A DNA stretch of 64,000 nt from Scatosoma sp048465415 (GTDB taxonomy: Bacteria; Bacillota; Clostridia; Christensenellales; Borkfalkiaceae). The notes under the pieces were generated by a model. That model searched no databases and was not told the origin of the DNA. It saw only the letters and a program-made list of their open reading frames with translations. The DNA is taken from positions 1-64,000 of the forward strand of contig DBFWLO010000023.1 in NCBI GenBank assembly GCA_048465415.1, written 5' to 3'. Shown one piece after another: positions 1 through 7,958 of this stretch (positions are counted from its first letter, which is position 1; every line of letters starts with the position of its first letter). Made by a program: the position numbers and the translations under genes.

Positions 1-12
1 ACGCTAATAGAG

Positions 13-219
13 TTGCCGTGCAAGGTTATAATAGAGCGCGTTATTGATGAACATGGAAATTTTATCAAAACAAAAAAGGCGCAAGCGTTTAATGGACGAT
101 ACGGGATTTTGTATATAGACAAAGAAAAATATACGTTACCCTTAATTGATATTTGTACGGAAAAATCATATAATCGCGAAGCCGCAGAAGCGAGATTAAA
201 AGAATTGGAGGAGAAATGA
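13..219 (+). CDS. small phage protein, 5' end uncertain
   Basis: Codes for about 68 residues from a TTG at 13; the frame is open to the first base of the window, so the true start may lie further left. The product is small, charged and mixed alpha/beta in character, ending in a Lys/Glu-rich helix (AEARLKELEEK). It overlaps the next gene by four bases (ATGA type), so the two are translationally coupled. I do not recognise the family. Its position in front of a methylase-like gene and the packaging genes suggests a phage middle or late accessory protein. Confidence 0.5.
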   Translation: MPCKVIIERVIDEHGNFIKTKKAQAFNGRYGILYIDKEKYTLPLIDICTEKSYNREAAEARLKELEEK

Positions 220-710
220 AGCCAATATTAGACGTCGCATGCGGCGGGAAGATGTTTTATTTCAATAAAAATGACACGCGCGTTCTTTTCTGCGATAACC
301 GAAAGTTAAAAACGCAGTTATGTGATGGGCGAACGTTTGAAGTCAACCCCGATGTGGTTTGTGATTTTACCGCATTACCGTTCGCTGATAACACGTTTTA
401 TATGGTATCGTTCGATCCTCCGCATTTGGTACATAAATCCGAAACACCGTTGACAGGGTGGCAGCAGATTAAATATGGTGCTCTCCAAGAGGGTTGGGAG
501 GAGATGATACGAAAGGGGTTATCAGAATGTTTTAGAGTTTTGAAGCCAAACGGAATATTGATATTTAAATGGAACGAAACGAATATTCACGTAAGTGAAA
601 TATTGAAGTTAACACCAGAAAAACCTGTATTCGGGCATAAAAGTGGGAAACGGAGCAACACGCATTGGATTTGTTTCATGAAAGGAGAGACGCCATGCGA
701 GCGAGAATAG
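216..710 (+). CDS. phage SAM-dependent methyltransferase-like protein
   Basis: 164 residues. The N-terminus has a class I methyltransferase motif I-like turn (LDVACGGK, residues 5-12) and a motif IV-like SFDPPHL near residue 68, as in adenine or cytosine-N4 DNA methylases and related phage enzymes; a hydrophobic strand LKPNGILIFKW follows near residue 110, as expected for motif VI. The protein is short, with no separate target-recognition domain, as often seen in small phage methylases that protect phage DNA from restriction. The substrate is inferred only. It overlaps both neighbours and is part of the same operon. Confidence 0.65.
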   Translation: MKPILDVACGGKMFYFNKNDTRVLFCDNRKLKTQLCDGRTFEVNPDVVCDFTALPFADNTFYMVSFDPPHLVHKSETPLTGWQQIKYGALQEGWEEMIRKGLSECFRVLKPNGILIFKWNETNIHVSEILKLTPEKPVFGHKSGKRSNTHWICFMKGETPCERE

Positions 711-865
711 ACACGGTAACGGATAACTTACGAAGAGGGACGGTGCATACGATTTACACGCCGACGGCAGAAGCAGACATCTGTTTGAACTGTCCGTTGA
801 AAGAGTGCAGCAAAGATAAATGCGAACGATTCCGGGAAGAGAAGAAGAAACTGAAAACGAAGTGA
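695..865 (+). CDS. small cysteine-rich phage protein
   Basis: 56 residues from ATG 695, chosen because AAAGGAGAGA lies at 681-690; an upstream in-frame ATG at 665 has no ribosome site. The sequence has a C-x2-C-x4-C-x4-C-like cluster (CLNCPLKECSKDKC, residues 29-42), suggesting a small zinc-binding protein, followed by a basic Lys/Arg/Glu tail. Overlaps the methylase gene by 16 bases. Function unknown. Small zinc-finger proteins are common ahead of terminase genes in phages of Clostridia. Confidence 0.55.
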   Translation: MRARIDTVTDNLRRGTVHTIYTPTAEADICLNCPLKECSKDKCERFREEKKKLKTK

Positions 866-875
866 GGGTGATTGC

Positions 876-1298
876 ATGAAGCAGGGGCATTGGCTGACAA
901 TCGATAAGGCATTCAAGGGCTACAAGAGAAATCTTGCGGCCCTGAAAAACTTTCCTTTCCCTTATACGGCAGGGGTGGATTATTCCAAGCCCAGGATAAC
1001 GGGGGACGGATATAAGAACGGACAGGAACAAATGATAATGTCCTGCATCGAAAAGAAGGAAGACCTGGAAAAGCAAGTGCGGCTGGTGGAAGAAGTCGTC
1101 AAGTGGTTGGAAATAGAAGGCTACGGACGGGAAAGATACATAAAATACCGGTATCTCAAAGGAACTACGAATCTCCATGCTTGTTTGGAAATTGGTATAT
1201 CTGAAAAGACGGGGAAGAATTGGAAACGGGATATATTTTATAAGGCAGAATCTATCGCGGAGAGAATCGGAATATTTTTAAAAAGTGAAAATGGGTAA
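876..1298 (+). CDS. ArpU/RinA-like phage late transcription regulator
   Basis: 140 residues, start preceded by GAGGGTG. The central part (residues 50-90) is a charged helix, and the C-terminal half (YIKYRYLKG...SEKTGKNWKRDI) looks like the sigma-4-like helix-turn-helix of phage ArpU/RinA late-gene activators, which sit directly upstream of terS in many Gram-positive phages. That position holds here. Family assignment is by pattern and gene order. The expected job is switching on the packaging and structural operon from the promoter just downstream (1328-1336). Confidence 0.6.
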   Translation: MKQGHWLTIDKAFKGYKRNLAALKNFPFPYTAGVDYSKPRITGDGYKNGQEQMIMSCIEKKEDLEKQVRLVEEVVKWLEIEGYGRERYIKYRYLKGTTNLHACLEIGISEKTGKNWKRDIFYKAESIAERIGIFLKSENG

Positions 1299-1327
1299 AA
1301 AGATTGCCCTTTTTTCTCGTTTCCCTG

Positions 1328-1336
1328 TGTTATAAT
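1328..1336 (+). promoter_or_regulatory. extended -10 promoter upstream of terS
   Basis: TGTTATAAT forms a perfect extended -10 element. No good -35 lies 17 bp upstream (TTGCCC at 1304-1309 is 21 bp away), which fits an activator-dependent late promoter served by the ArpU/RinA-like protein encoded just before it. Confidence 0.55.
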
Positions 1337-1393
1337 GGTATCGTGGGAAAGGTAGAGATACCCGACCTGGTTGACATTTTAATCCTTGTAAAG

Positions 1394-1428
1394 GCACTGC
1401 GTATTCCCCTGCGCGGTGCTTTTTACAT
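1394..1428 (+). terminator. hairpin and T-run in the terS leader
   Basis: GCACTGCG pairs with CGCGGTGC (one G-T pair) around a 10-base loop and is followed by five T. It lies between the promoter at 1328 and the terS ribosome site, so it could be an attenuator. A transcript from the promoter to here would be only about 85 bases. The gap 1299-1450 holds nothing else visible except possibly the packaging site. Confidence 0.5.
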
Positions 1429-1450
1429 GGGAAAAAGGAGTTGAGAGAAT

Positions 1451-1894
1451 GTGGCCAAGCGATTAAGCGAAGAGGAAAAACTGAATATTATCGCTATGGT
1501 TGCGACGGGGCGAAGCTACCGGGAGACCGCGAAACAGTTTGGTATTTCTCTTGCGACGGTATCGGCCGTTTGCAATTCTGAACAGTACAAACCGAACGAA
1601 ACCGAACACGAAAAAAGAGTGCGCGTTCAACAGGATATTATAGATAAAATAGAGGGCGAATACGGGAATATGTACGTTTTGCTTTCCAAACTTCTGGCTC
1701 AGGCGGGGAAAGATAATGCGATCGAAAGTTTGAACAGCGTCAGCGCGTTAAAAGCTGTGGGGATTTTGATCGACAAGATACTTGCGGTAAGAGATTTTAA
1801 GACGAAGAACACTTCTCCGATAGACAGTGCCGAAGCGCTCAATAGAATTTGCAAAGCTATTGAAGGTGTAAACGGAGGCAAAGAGGATGAGTGA
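1451..1894 (+). CDS. terS: phage terminase small subunit
   Basis: 147 residues, GTG start with AAAAAGGAG upstream; the ATG two bases earlier is out of frame. The N-terminal 45 residues form a helix-turn-helix (EEEKLNIIAMVATGRSYRET, then GISLATVSAVCN), the DNA-recognition element of small terminases. The rest is helical (oligomerisation core). The small subunit binds the packaging site and hands DNA to the large subunit. It overlaps terL by eight bases, the usual terS-terL coupling. Confidence 0.85.
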   Translation: MAKRLSEEEKLNIIAMVATGRSYRETAKQFGISLATVSAVCNSEQYKPNETEHEKRVRVQQDIIDKIEGEYGNMYVLLSKLLAQAGKDNAIESLNSVSALKAVGILIDKILAVRDFKTKNTSPIDSAEALNRICKAIEGVNGGKEDE

Positions 1895-3206
1895 GTATTA
1901 TTCCGAGAAACAGAGGATCGTCCTCCGTAAGGCGCATTGTCGTTGGAATATCTTGTATGGAGCGACGAGAAGCGGAAAAACGTTCGTATCTTACAGCCTG
2001 GCTTTATTGCATCTTAAAGAACATTATAAAGATAATATTCTATTTGCCGGGAAGACGTTGAACACATTGGATAGAAACGTATTCGATGAGATGCGCAAAA
2101 TTTTTGGAAACGAGTATATCGGAAAAATCGTAGATAAGAAAGAAATCACGATATTCGGAAAAAAGTGCTATTGTGTGGGGGCAAACGACGACCGAGCGAT
2201 AACAAAAATTCAAGGACTGGGAATTGGTTACGCATATTTGGACGAGTTGACGACATATCCGGAAAATTTCTTCCAGATGCTGAAATCTCGTCTGGATGCG
2301 CCGAACGCCTGTTGCGACGCGACTTGTAATCCGGAATCTCCGTCGCATTTTGTCAAACAGTTCATCGATAAAAAAGACTTGGATATCTACGCGGAACATT
2401 TTTCTATTTATGATAATCCGTTTTTGTCAAAAGAATTTGTTTGTAATCTGGAAAATGAATATCGAGGGACAATCTATTTTGATAAATGGATTTTGGGGAA
2501 ATGGGTGAAATCGGAAGGCTTGGTGTTTCCTCTGTTCCGCAGGGAAAGACATTACTTAAAGCCGGAAGAATTTGTGCGGACTTACGGTCGTCATAGAATT
2601 TCCCGTATCATTTGGGGAGGAGACGGAGCGACGACGAACGATGCTACGGCATTGATACCGCTTGCAATTATGGATAACGGCCAAGGCGCGGTAATAGAGC
2701 CTTTTTATCACAATCCGAAGGTCAATGGCCAGCTCTCCAACGAGCAGTTGGTGCCGTATATCAAAAAATATGTCGAAGATATGGAAGGACGTTACCACTT
2801 TGAAAGAAATGGTACGGAGTTTTATATGCCGATCGATTGCGCGGCATCGGATTTAGTGCTCACACTGGCGTATCATCTGCCGGAATACTTTAACGTCCAT
2901 AAATACACGAAGAAAGACATACAACTTACGACGGATATCGTAAACGATGCTTTTTCGAGAAATGCGTTGGTGGTACTGGATTTTGGTGGATATTATAATT
3001 ATATCCGCGGGGAGTTTGTAGAAGGGGATATGCAGCTTGTGATAGATTTGGAGAGCATGACGTGGGATGAAACGAATCCGTTAAAATACGATCCGAAAGT
3101 ACCGAACGATTGCGCAGATGCGTTCAGATATGCGGTGTGCACGTATTATATCAATCCAGATAATCTCTGGGAAACGCCGGAAATGCACAATTACGGCGGA
3201 GGGTAA
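1887..3206 (+). CDS. terL: phage terminase large subunit (PBSX type)
   Basis: 439 residues, a normal length for PBSX-family large terminases. The ATPase has Walker A YGATRSGKT (residues 24-32) and Walker B GYAYLDEL (about 114-121), and a coupling-type element CNPESPSHF near 147. The C-terminal RNase H-like nuclease begins near WGGDGATTNDAT (about residue 245), with further acidic residues at PIDCAASD and at NDCADAFRYA. It powers DNA packaging into the procapsid through the portal encoded next and cuts the concatemer. Confidence 0.93.
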   Translation: MSEYYSEKQRIVLRKAHCRWNILYGATRSGKTFVSYSLALLHLKEHYKDNILFAGKTLNTLDRNVFDEMRKIFGNEYIGKIVDKKEITIFGKKCYCVGANDDRAITKIQGLGIGYAYLDELTTYPENFFQMLKSRLDAPNACCDATCNPESPSHFVKQFIDKKDLDIYAEHFSIYDNPFLSKEFVCNLENEYRGTIYFDKWILGKWVKSEGLVFPLFRRERHYLKPEEFVRTYGRHRISRIIWGGDGATTNDATALIPLAIMDNGQGAVIEPFYHNPKVNGQLSNEQLVPYIKKYVEDMEGRYHFERNGTEFYMPIDCAASDLVLTLAYHLPEYFNVHKYTKKDIQLTTDIVNDAFSRNALVVLDFGGYYNYIRGEFVEGDMQLVIDLESMTWDETNPLKYDPKVPNDCADAFRYAVCTYYINPDNLWETPEMHNYGGG

Positions 3207-3209
3207 AAA

Positions 3210-4886
3210 ATGAGTGAAACGATGGAAATACAATTTGATAATACATTCAGTCCGTGGCAGGCGGGGAGCGCCTTCAATACATATTGGCAATACTCGTACT
3301 TGTCGCGGGCGGCGTTTTATGCCAATGTGCGAGCGGAGTATCGGGAATATATGGTGCGCTGGGTGCAGAACGCGCTCTGGTGGTATGACGGCTGGGTACC
3401 GTACTTTCATTCTTCCACAGAAGGGATCTTCTCCACGCGGATCGGCTCGGCTCTTGTAAACGGTGCGGCGAAAAAGGTAATCGGCGGACGGATATTCTAT
3501 AAAAATGCAAACCGGGAGAAAGAGAATAAAGGCGAGATCAACAAGGCGCTGCATTTTATTTCCTCCGAGTGGTCGCCACAGACCAGATTTGCAAAAGAAA
3601 TCAAACGTGCGACAGAATTTGCGGCCGCTGCGGGCACTTCTCTTTTGAAGCTCAATAAGGACGACGAGGGACTCTGGGCGGAAGCGTTGCGATTCGATAG
3701 CTTTTATCCGGTTGTAGGCGCGCGTGGGAAACTGTTGGAAGTATATTGTTTCTTACGCAATTTTACACAACTGAAAGATAACGATGGAAGCAAAACTGGA
3801 ATAACTTCGTTCTATGTAGTGGAGCATCGTTATTTCGGCGACTATCGCCGACTGAACGGAGATACGATAAGAAACGCACCGCTATGTAAATACGAGATCA
3901 AACGCAGTAACGGCACGATCGTGAACGGTCAGGATTTCAGTCTGAGCGGAGAGACGGTAGAACTTAGGAACCTGCCGAAAAATATTCGGAGCAATATCGG
4001 CAAAGCGTACGCGGGAATTATGTTCGATAAACCTATTTTATTGCCGTTTCACGACCACTTGGGCGCGGTGCTGGTAAATTGGACGGACGGCGTATCAAAC
4101 ATTCCCGAACTGCCTTTCGGAGATTCGTTGCTGGCGAATATTATGCCATACCTGCAATCGTACGATTATTATTTCTCGGCGTTCAATACGGATATGTATT
4201 TGGGGCGAGGACAAGTGCTCGTGCCTGCATTCATGAGTAAAGACCGAAGCAAAGGCTCGGAAGGGTATTACAGCGGCAAAGGCGGCATGATGTTTACGAA
4301 AGTCCCGACGACGGTGAATCCGGACGACGGGAAACCGACGCCCGTGCAGTTCGATCTTCGTTCGACATCTTGGAAGGAAATTCGTGATATGCTGATGCAA
4401 AATATCGCCATCAACACACGTATGAATATTTCCACCATCGCCTCGTTTTTACAGGATAATACGGCGCAGAAAACAGCCCGAGAGATTTCGACGGAGGAAA
4501 GCGAAACGGCGCTGTTTGTGGACGACAAGCGAGAGATATTGGAACGTCCGATAAACGAGCTGCTGCGGCTGGTTTTGAGGTTTTACGGTTATGAGGACGA
4601 CGTAGTGATACGTTGGTCTCAGGCGGGGCTTTCCAATGTTTACACACGGACGGACATGATTGCGACGGCTGTGCAAAACGGATTCTGTTCGCAGTACAAA
4701 GCGGTGCAGATGTTCGACCAGGACGATGACGAGTACCAGATTGCGGAGGAGTATGCGCGTTGCATCAAGGACGGAAAGCCGTCTTCTCCGGGCATGGATT
4801 ACCCGCCGCAGGGAGGAATAGTGAATGGCGAACAGCGTTTCAATGGCGATTACGGAATCGGAGAATCGGATCAAAACGATTCTTAA
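3210..4886 (+). CDS. phage portal protein
   Basis: 558 residues in the invariant place after terL. Features fitting the SPP1/Gp6-type portal family include an aromatic-rich N-terminal helical wing, a central beta-rich part with DHLGAVLVNW, a long helical region around DMLMQNIAINTRMNISTIA, and a charged C-terminus (DQDDDEYQIAEEY). The portal is a dodecameric ring at one capsid vertex through which DNA enters. The final 62 bases overlap the next gene out of frame. Confidence 0.88.
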   Translation: MSETMEIQFDNTFSPWQAGSAFNTYWQYSYLSRAAFYANVRAEYREYMVRWVQNALWWYDGWVPYFHSSTEGIFSTRIGSALVNGAAKKVIGGRIFYKNANREKENKGEINKALHFISSEWSPQTRFAKEIKRATEFAAAAGTSLLKLNKDDEGLWAEALRFDSFYPVVGARGKLLEVYCFLRNFTQLKDNDGSKTGITSFYVVEHRYFGDYRRLNGDTIRNAPLCKYEIKRSNGTIVNGQDFSLSGETVELRNLPKNIRSNIGKAYAGIMFDKPILLPFHDHLGAVLVNWTDGVSNIPELPFGDSLLANIMPYLQSYDYYFSAFNTDMYLGRGQVLVPAFMSKDRSKGSEGYYSGKGGMMFTKVPTTVNPDDGKPTPVQFDLRSTSWKEIRDMLMQNIAINTRMNISTIASFLQDNTAQKTAREISTEESETALFVDDKREILERPINELLRLVLRFYGYEDDVVIRWSQAGLSNVYTRTDMIATAVQNGFCSQYKAVQMFDQDDDEYQIAEEYARCIKDGKPSSPGMDYPPQGGIVNGEQRFNGDYGIGESDQNDS

Positions 4887-5829
4887 ATATGCGTACTTTT
4901 CACGGGAAACCGAATTCGTGACAGAAAAGAAAGTCCGCAAGGTGATTGATGCTACGATAGAACGCTTACCTGACATTTTAAAAATGGATGTGCGTAAAAG
5001 TCTCACAGCATTCGCAAAAAAGCAAAAGGAGATATATATCCGAGAATTTGGAATTTCCCCGATGTTTGTATTGTCTGTCTTGTCGCTGATGGGAATGAGA
5101 AAAATTGCTGTACCTAAATCGCAGGCGGAAAGAATCATTGAAAAGAGCGATGTTTTCCGCGAGGGGAAAGAAAATCATATTCAAGATTTTTGCCGAGATT
5201 ATTATAAGCGGATAAAAGCTACCGTCAAGCGACTTTGTGAGGAGGAAGCAAAAGACCCGAACGATAAAAAAGCATGTAACTCCATGCGATATACGGCAGA
5301 AATGGTTGTCCGGGAACAGGAGCATGAAAAGAACTTATCCGATTTACGAAGTAAGGGAGTGAAATGGGTAATCATCTCTTCGCATGCGGATTGCTCGAAA
5401 CGCTGCGCGCCGTTCCAGGGCAAGGTCTTTTCACTGGACGGCACAAGCGGAATCACGGATGACGGAAGGCATTATGTACCGATAGAAACCGCGACGGACA
5501 TTTATTATACAACCAAAAGCGGCAGAGTATGGAAAAACGGGCTATTTGGCTTTAATTGTCGGCACTATGCAATTCCCTATCAATCGTATAGAAAGTTTCC
5601 GGAGGTGTCGGAGTGGGAAAGGGATCGAAAATATGAGGCGCATATCACACAATACGATTTAGAAAAACAAATCCGGGATGCAAAGCTGGAATCGGAAATG
5701 TATCGCGGCATAGATAACCGATACGCCGACGAACGATATACGGAATCTCGGATGTTGATAAAAACGTACAAGGCGTACACAAAACAAGAGGAACTTATCG
5801 TTCATCGTAAAGACCTGAAAATTTTATAA
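4825..5829 (+). CDS. phage minor capsid / MuF-like head morphogenesis protein
   Basis: 334 residues; ATG preceded by GGGAGGAATAGTGA, nested in the portal 3' end. The region 185-255 has the head-morphogenesis signature: SSHADCSKRCAPFQGKV, then GLFGFNCRHYAIPY. This matches the minor capsid protein 2/MuF family, present in a few copies inside the capsid and used in head assembly. In related phages MuF proteins carry C-terminal toxin domains. Here the C-terminus is a short basic coiled region instead, and a toxin-like protein is encoded separately at 7959. Confidence 0.85.
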   Translation: MANSVSMAITESENRIKTILKYAYFSRETEFVTEKKVRKVIDATIERLPDILKMDVRKSLTAFAKKQKEIYIREFGISPMFVLSVLSLMGMRKIAVPKSQAERIIEKSDVFREGKENHIQDFCRDYYKRIKATVKRLCEEEAKDPNDKKACNSMRYTAEMVVREQEHEKNLSDLRSKGVKWVIISSHADCSKRCAPFQGKVFSLDGTSGITDDGRHYVPIETATDIYYTTKSGRVWKNGLFGFNCRHYAIPYQSYRKFPEVSEWERDRKYEAHITQYDLEKQIRDAKLESEMYRGIDNRYADERYTESRMLIKTYKAYTKQEELIVHRKDLKIL

Positions 5830-5833
5830 CGGA

Positions 5834-5867
5834 TAAAAAGCGGAGTTTGAGGAAAACCCCGCTTTTA
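5834..5867 (+). terminator. terminator after the minor capsid gene
   Basis: AAAAGCGG...CCGCTTTT with an inner GTTT/AAAC arm and a GAGG loop, starting four bases after the minor capsid stop. It would limit readthrough into scaffold and capsid genes, or act as an RNA processing site. The gap 5830-6032 also holds an imperfect 17-bp direct repeat (5884-5900 and 5959-5975). Confidence 0.6.
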
Positions 5868-6032
5868 TCATACAAAACCGCCCGGCACAAGGCATTAAAA
5901 GGGTGCGCGTTGACCGTTTATGCTGCCATAGGTGGGCTGTAAGGCAGTCGTAGAAGTTGGCACAAGGTATTAAAACGAAGGGCGCAGGCATTGAGCAAAT
6001 CCATGGATAAAAAAGAAAGGAGAAAGAAAAAC

Positions 6033-6632
6033 ATGTTCGGATTAAAGAAAAAGACAGTCGAAGATATTCTTTCGGAGATCGGTAAATTGGACGAAACAGA
6101 GCGCGCAAAGCTGCTGGAAGCATTAAGCGGCAGCGCGAGCGAAGCCGTTGCAGCAGAATCGCAGGAGACACCCGAAATCGAGCCACAGACGAGCGAGGCG
6201 ATAACGGACGGACAAACAGACGCACCAGCAGGGGAACCGTCCGCAGAGGGCGAACAAACGCCTGAAACGGAAGACATGGAAGCCGAGTCTATGCCGGAGG
6301 CAGAGCCAACGGCAGAAGAAGTAACAGCAGAGGAAACGCCCGTTGCTGAAACGCCGCTTATGGAAGATTCGATTTCGGAACCCGCCCAACCCGATCCGTT
6401 GCCTGTGGAGGACAAGTCGAAAGAGTTAATCGAGGCGCAAACAGCGAGGATAGACGCGCTCGAAAGCCAGCTTTCCGCGATGAAAGAATTACTCGACAAT
6501 ATTGTATCCAACCAAGACAATCAGAATTTCGGACAAAGCCCGACGGCGGATTTTAACGAAGACGCACAGTCTTTGAAAACCAGCGCGGTTTTACAAGGTT
6601 ATGCCGGAAGAAGAGCAAACGATTACAAATAA
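6033..6632 (+). CDS. putative phage scaffolding protein
   Basis: 199 residues from ATG 6033, chosen because AAAGGAG lies at 6016-6022; the longer TTG frame at 5991 lacks a ribosome site. Very acidic, low-complexity Glu/Ala/Thr/Pro-rich middle (residues 30-125) followed by a coiled-coil stretch (EAQTARIDALESQLSAMKEL) and a C-terminal tail. Composition, length and its place directly before the major capsid gene fit a capsid scaffold that is removed before DNA filling. No family motif is visible, so the role is inferred from position. Confidence 0.65.
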   Translation: MFGLKKKTVEDILSEIGKLDETERAKLLEALSGSASEAVAAESQETPEIEPQTSEAITDGQTDAPAGEPSAEGEQTPETEDMEAESMPEAEPTAEEVTAEETPVAETPLMEDSISEPAQPDPLPVEDKSKELIEAQTARIDALESQLSAMKELLDNIVSNQDNQNFGQSPTADFNEDAQSLKTSAVLQGYAGRRANDYK

Positions 6633-6654
6633 AAACAAGGAGATTTAAATTATT

Positions 6655-7761
6655 ATGAGTGCTATATTTGCAGATATCAAGACCCCCTATATCGATACAT
6701 TGACTACCAAGAGGATACTTTCTCCGGCGGTCAAAGAAAATATTTTTCAAGGCGTATTCACCAAGCCCGACGAAGCGGTAACGGAGAAGTACAGCGAGGA
6801 CACGGACGCATCTGAAATTCAGGTGCTGCGCGTGAAACCCAACGCTAACGACGCGCGTGAAATCGGCGCGCCGACCAACGGCGGCTGGTTTAATGACGAA
6901 GAAGCCGTAACCTCCGCAACCGAGGCATACGGGATTCAGATCATTCAGGCGATCGACCGACCGATCGATATCCCCACTAACGCGCAGGACATGGTTTCCG
7001 TAGATCTTCTCGAAGCGGAGACGCGGAATCTTGCGGGACTTGTCAATCGTAACATTAACGCGGCAACATTGGCGGCGCAGCTCGCAAAAAACTTCAATAA
7101 CGTCGCGGGCGTGGATAAAAGAAATTCCAACGCCGAGGCAAAGACGATCACGGCCGTGAAAAGTAACTGGGTGACGGTTGCTTCCAATAAGTACACCGAC
7201 GCGTTTATCGACGCCGCATCCAAACTCGACGAGGGCAACGAAGCGGAGGGCATCGACGCCTATCCTACCGATATGCGTTGCTGTATTATCCGTCCCACGG
7301 CCAAGGCAGCCACGATCAAGGCCATGACCGCGCTTTACGGCGGTACGGGCGTATTCGATATTTTAAAGCGCGGCGCAGTGGATACCGAGAGTAAAACGAG
7401 CATTTCCACTACGGGCTATATCGGGAATTTTCTCGACATGAATTTCTATTGCGGCAGTTCCGTGACGTTCAAGCTCATGGAAAAATACCTGGGTCTTACG
7501 GCTAACGCATTGGATAAGCTCGTCGGCGTCATGGTATCCGCAATCGGTACGGGTAGAGCGTTGGCGTTCAATTCCAAGATCAAGCAGGTGGATACGCAGA
7601 AAGGTCAGGGCATCAGATTGCAGCCGAAATACCGTTTCGGCGTAGAGTGCTGGGACGCGCTGTCTATCGTGCCTATCTTCTCGTCCGCGTTCACCAATCC
7701 CGTTACAGCGGCAGACAACGCGCTCTATGTACGCGGCAGCGGCTCGCGAGCGAACGCGTAA
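6655..7761 (+). CDS. phage major capsid protein
   Basis: 368 residues, downstream of portal and scaffold. A very regular Ala/Gly-rich protein without membrane segments, containing a long spine-helix-like stretch (LLEAETRNLAGLVNRNINAA, about 118-137) and C-terminal beta-rich sequence (YRFGVECWDALSIVPIFSS), consistent with an HK97-fold coat protein. Codon use and GC are higher than in the cassette that follows, as expected for a strongly expressed core gene. Identity as coat rests on size, order and composition. Confidence 0.8.
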   Translation: MSAIFADIKTPYIDTLTTKRILSPAVKENIFQGVFTKPDEAVTEKYSEDTDASEIQVLRVKPNANDAREIGAPTNGGWFNDEEAVTSATEAYGIQIIQAIDRPIDIPTNAQDMVSVDLLEAETRNLAGLVNRNINAATLAAQLAKNFNNVAGVDKRNSNAEAKTITAVKSNWVTVASNKYTDAFIDAASKLDEGNEAEGIDAYPTDMRCCIIRPTAKAATIKAMTALYGGTGVFDILKRGAVDTESKTSISTTGYIGNFLDMNFYCGSSVTFKLMEKYLGLTANALDKLVGVMVSAIGTGRALAFNSKIKQVDTQKGQGIRLQPKYRFGVECWDALSIVPIFSSAFTNPVTAADNALYVRGSGSRANA

Positions 7762-7776
7762 ACAGAAACGTTTTCA

Positions 7777-7803
7777 AAAGGGTTTGAGCGTATCAAGCCC
7801 TTT
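7777..7803 (+). other. hairpin after the capsid gene
   Basis: AAAGGGTTTG and CAAGCCCTTT pair (one G-T) around a seven-base loop, 16 bases after the capsid stop. There is no T-run, so it is more likely an mRNA-stabilising or weakly terminating structure that lowers transcription into the following toxin-like cassette. Confidence 0.45.
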
Positions 7804-7823
7804 ACCAATTTAGGAGATATTTT

Positions 7824-7937
7824 ATGAGAGAATATCGCCAAAATACCAAATATAATGAAATTATGTCCGATTCGGGGGAAGAACAGACAACGGAAACCGG
7901 GACGAAAGATGCGGGCGGACATGGAACAGCTTTCTAA
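7824..7937 (+). CDS. 37-residue hypothetical protein
   Basis: A short frame with a good ribosome site (TAGGAG, eight bases before ATG). The product is polar and low-complexity, ending in a Gly/Asp-rich tail. It begins the AT-richer cassette between the capsid and connector genes. No function can be assigned; it may be a leader peptide or a small part of the toxin-antitoxin-like unit that follows. Confidence 0.4.
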   Translation: MREYRQNTKYNEIMSDSGEEQTTETGTKDAGGHGTAF

Positions 7938-7958
7938 AAATAAACAATGAGGTAAGAG

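Noticed and set aside
1371..1399. TTGACA at 1371 as a second terS promoter
   Set aside because: No -10 sequence 16-18 bp downstream.
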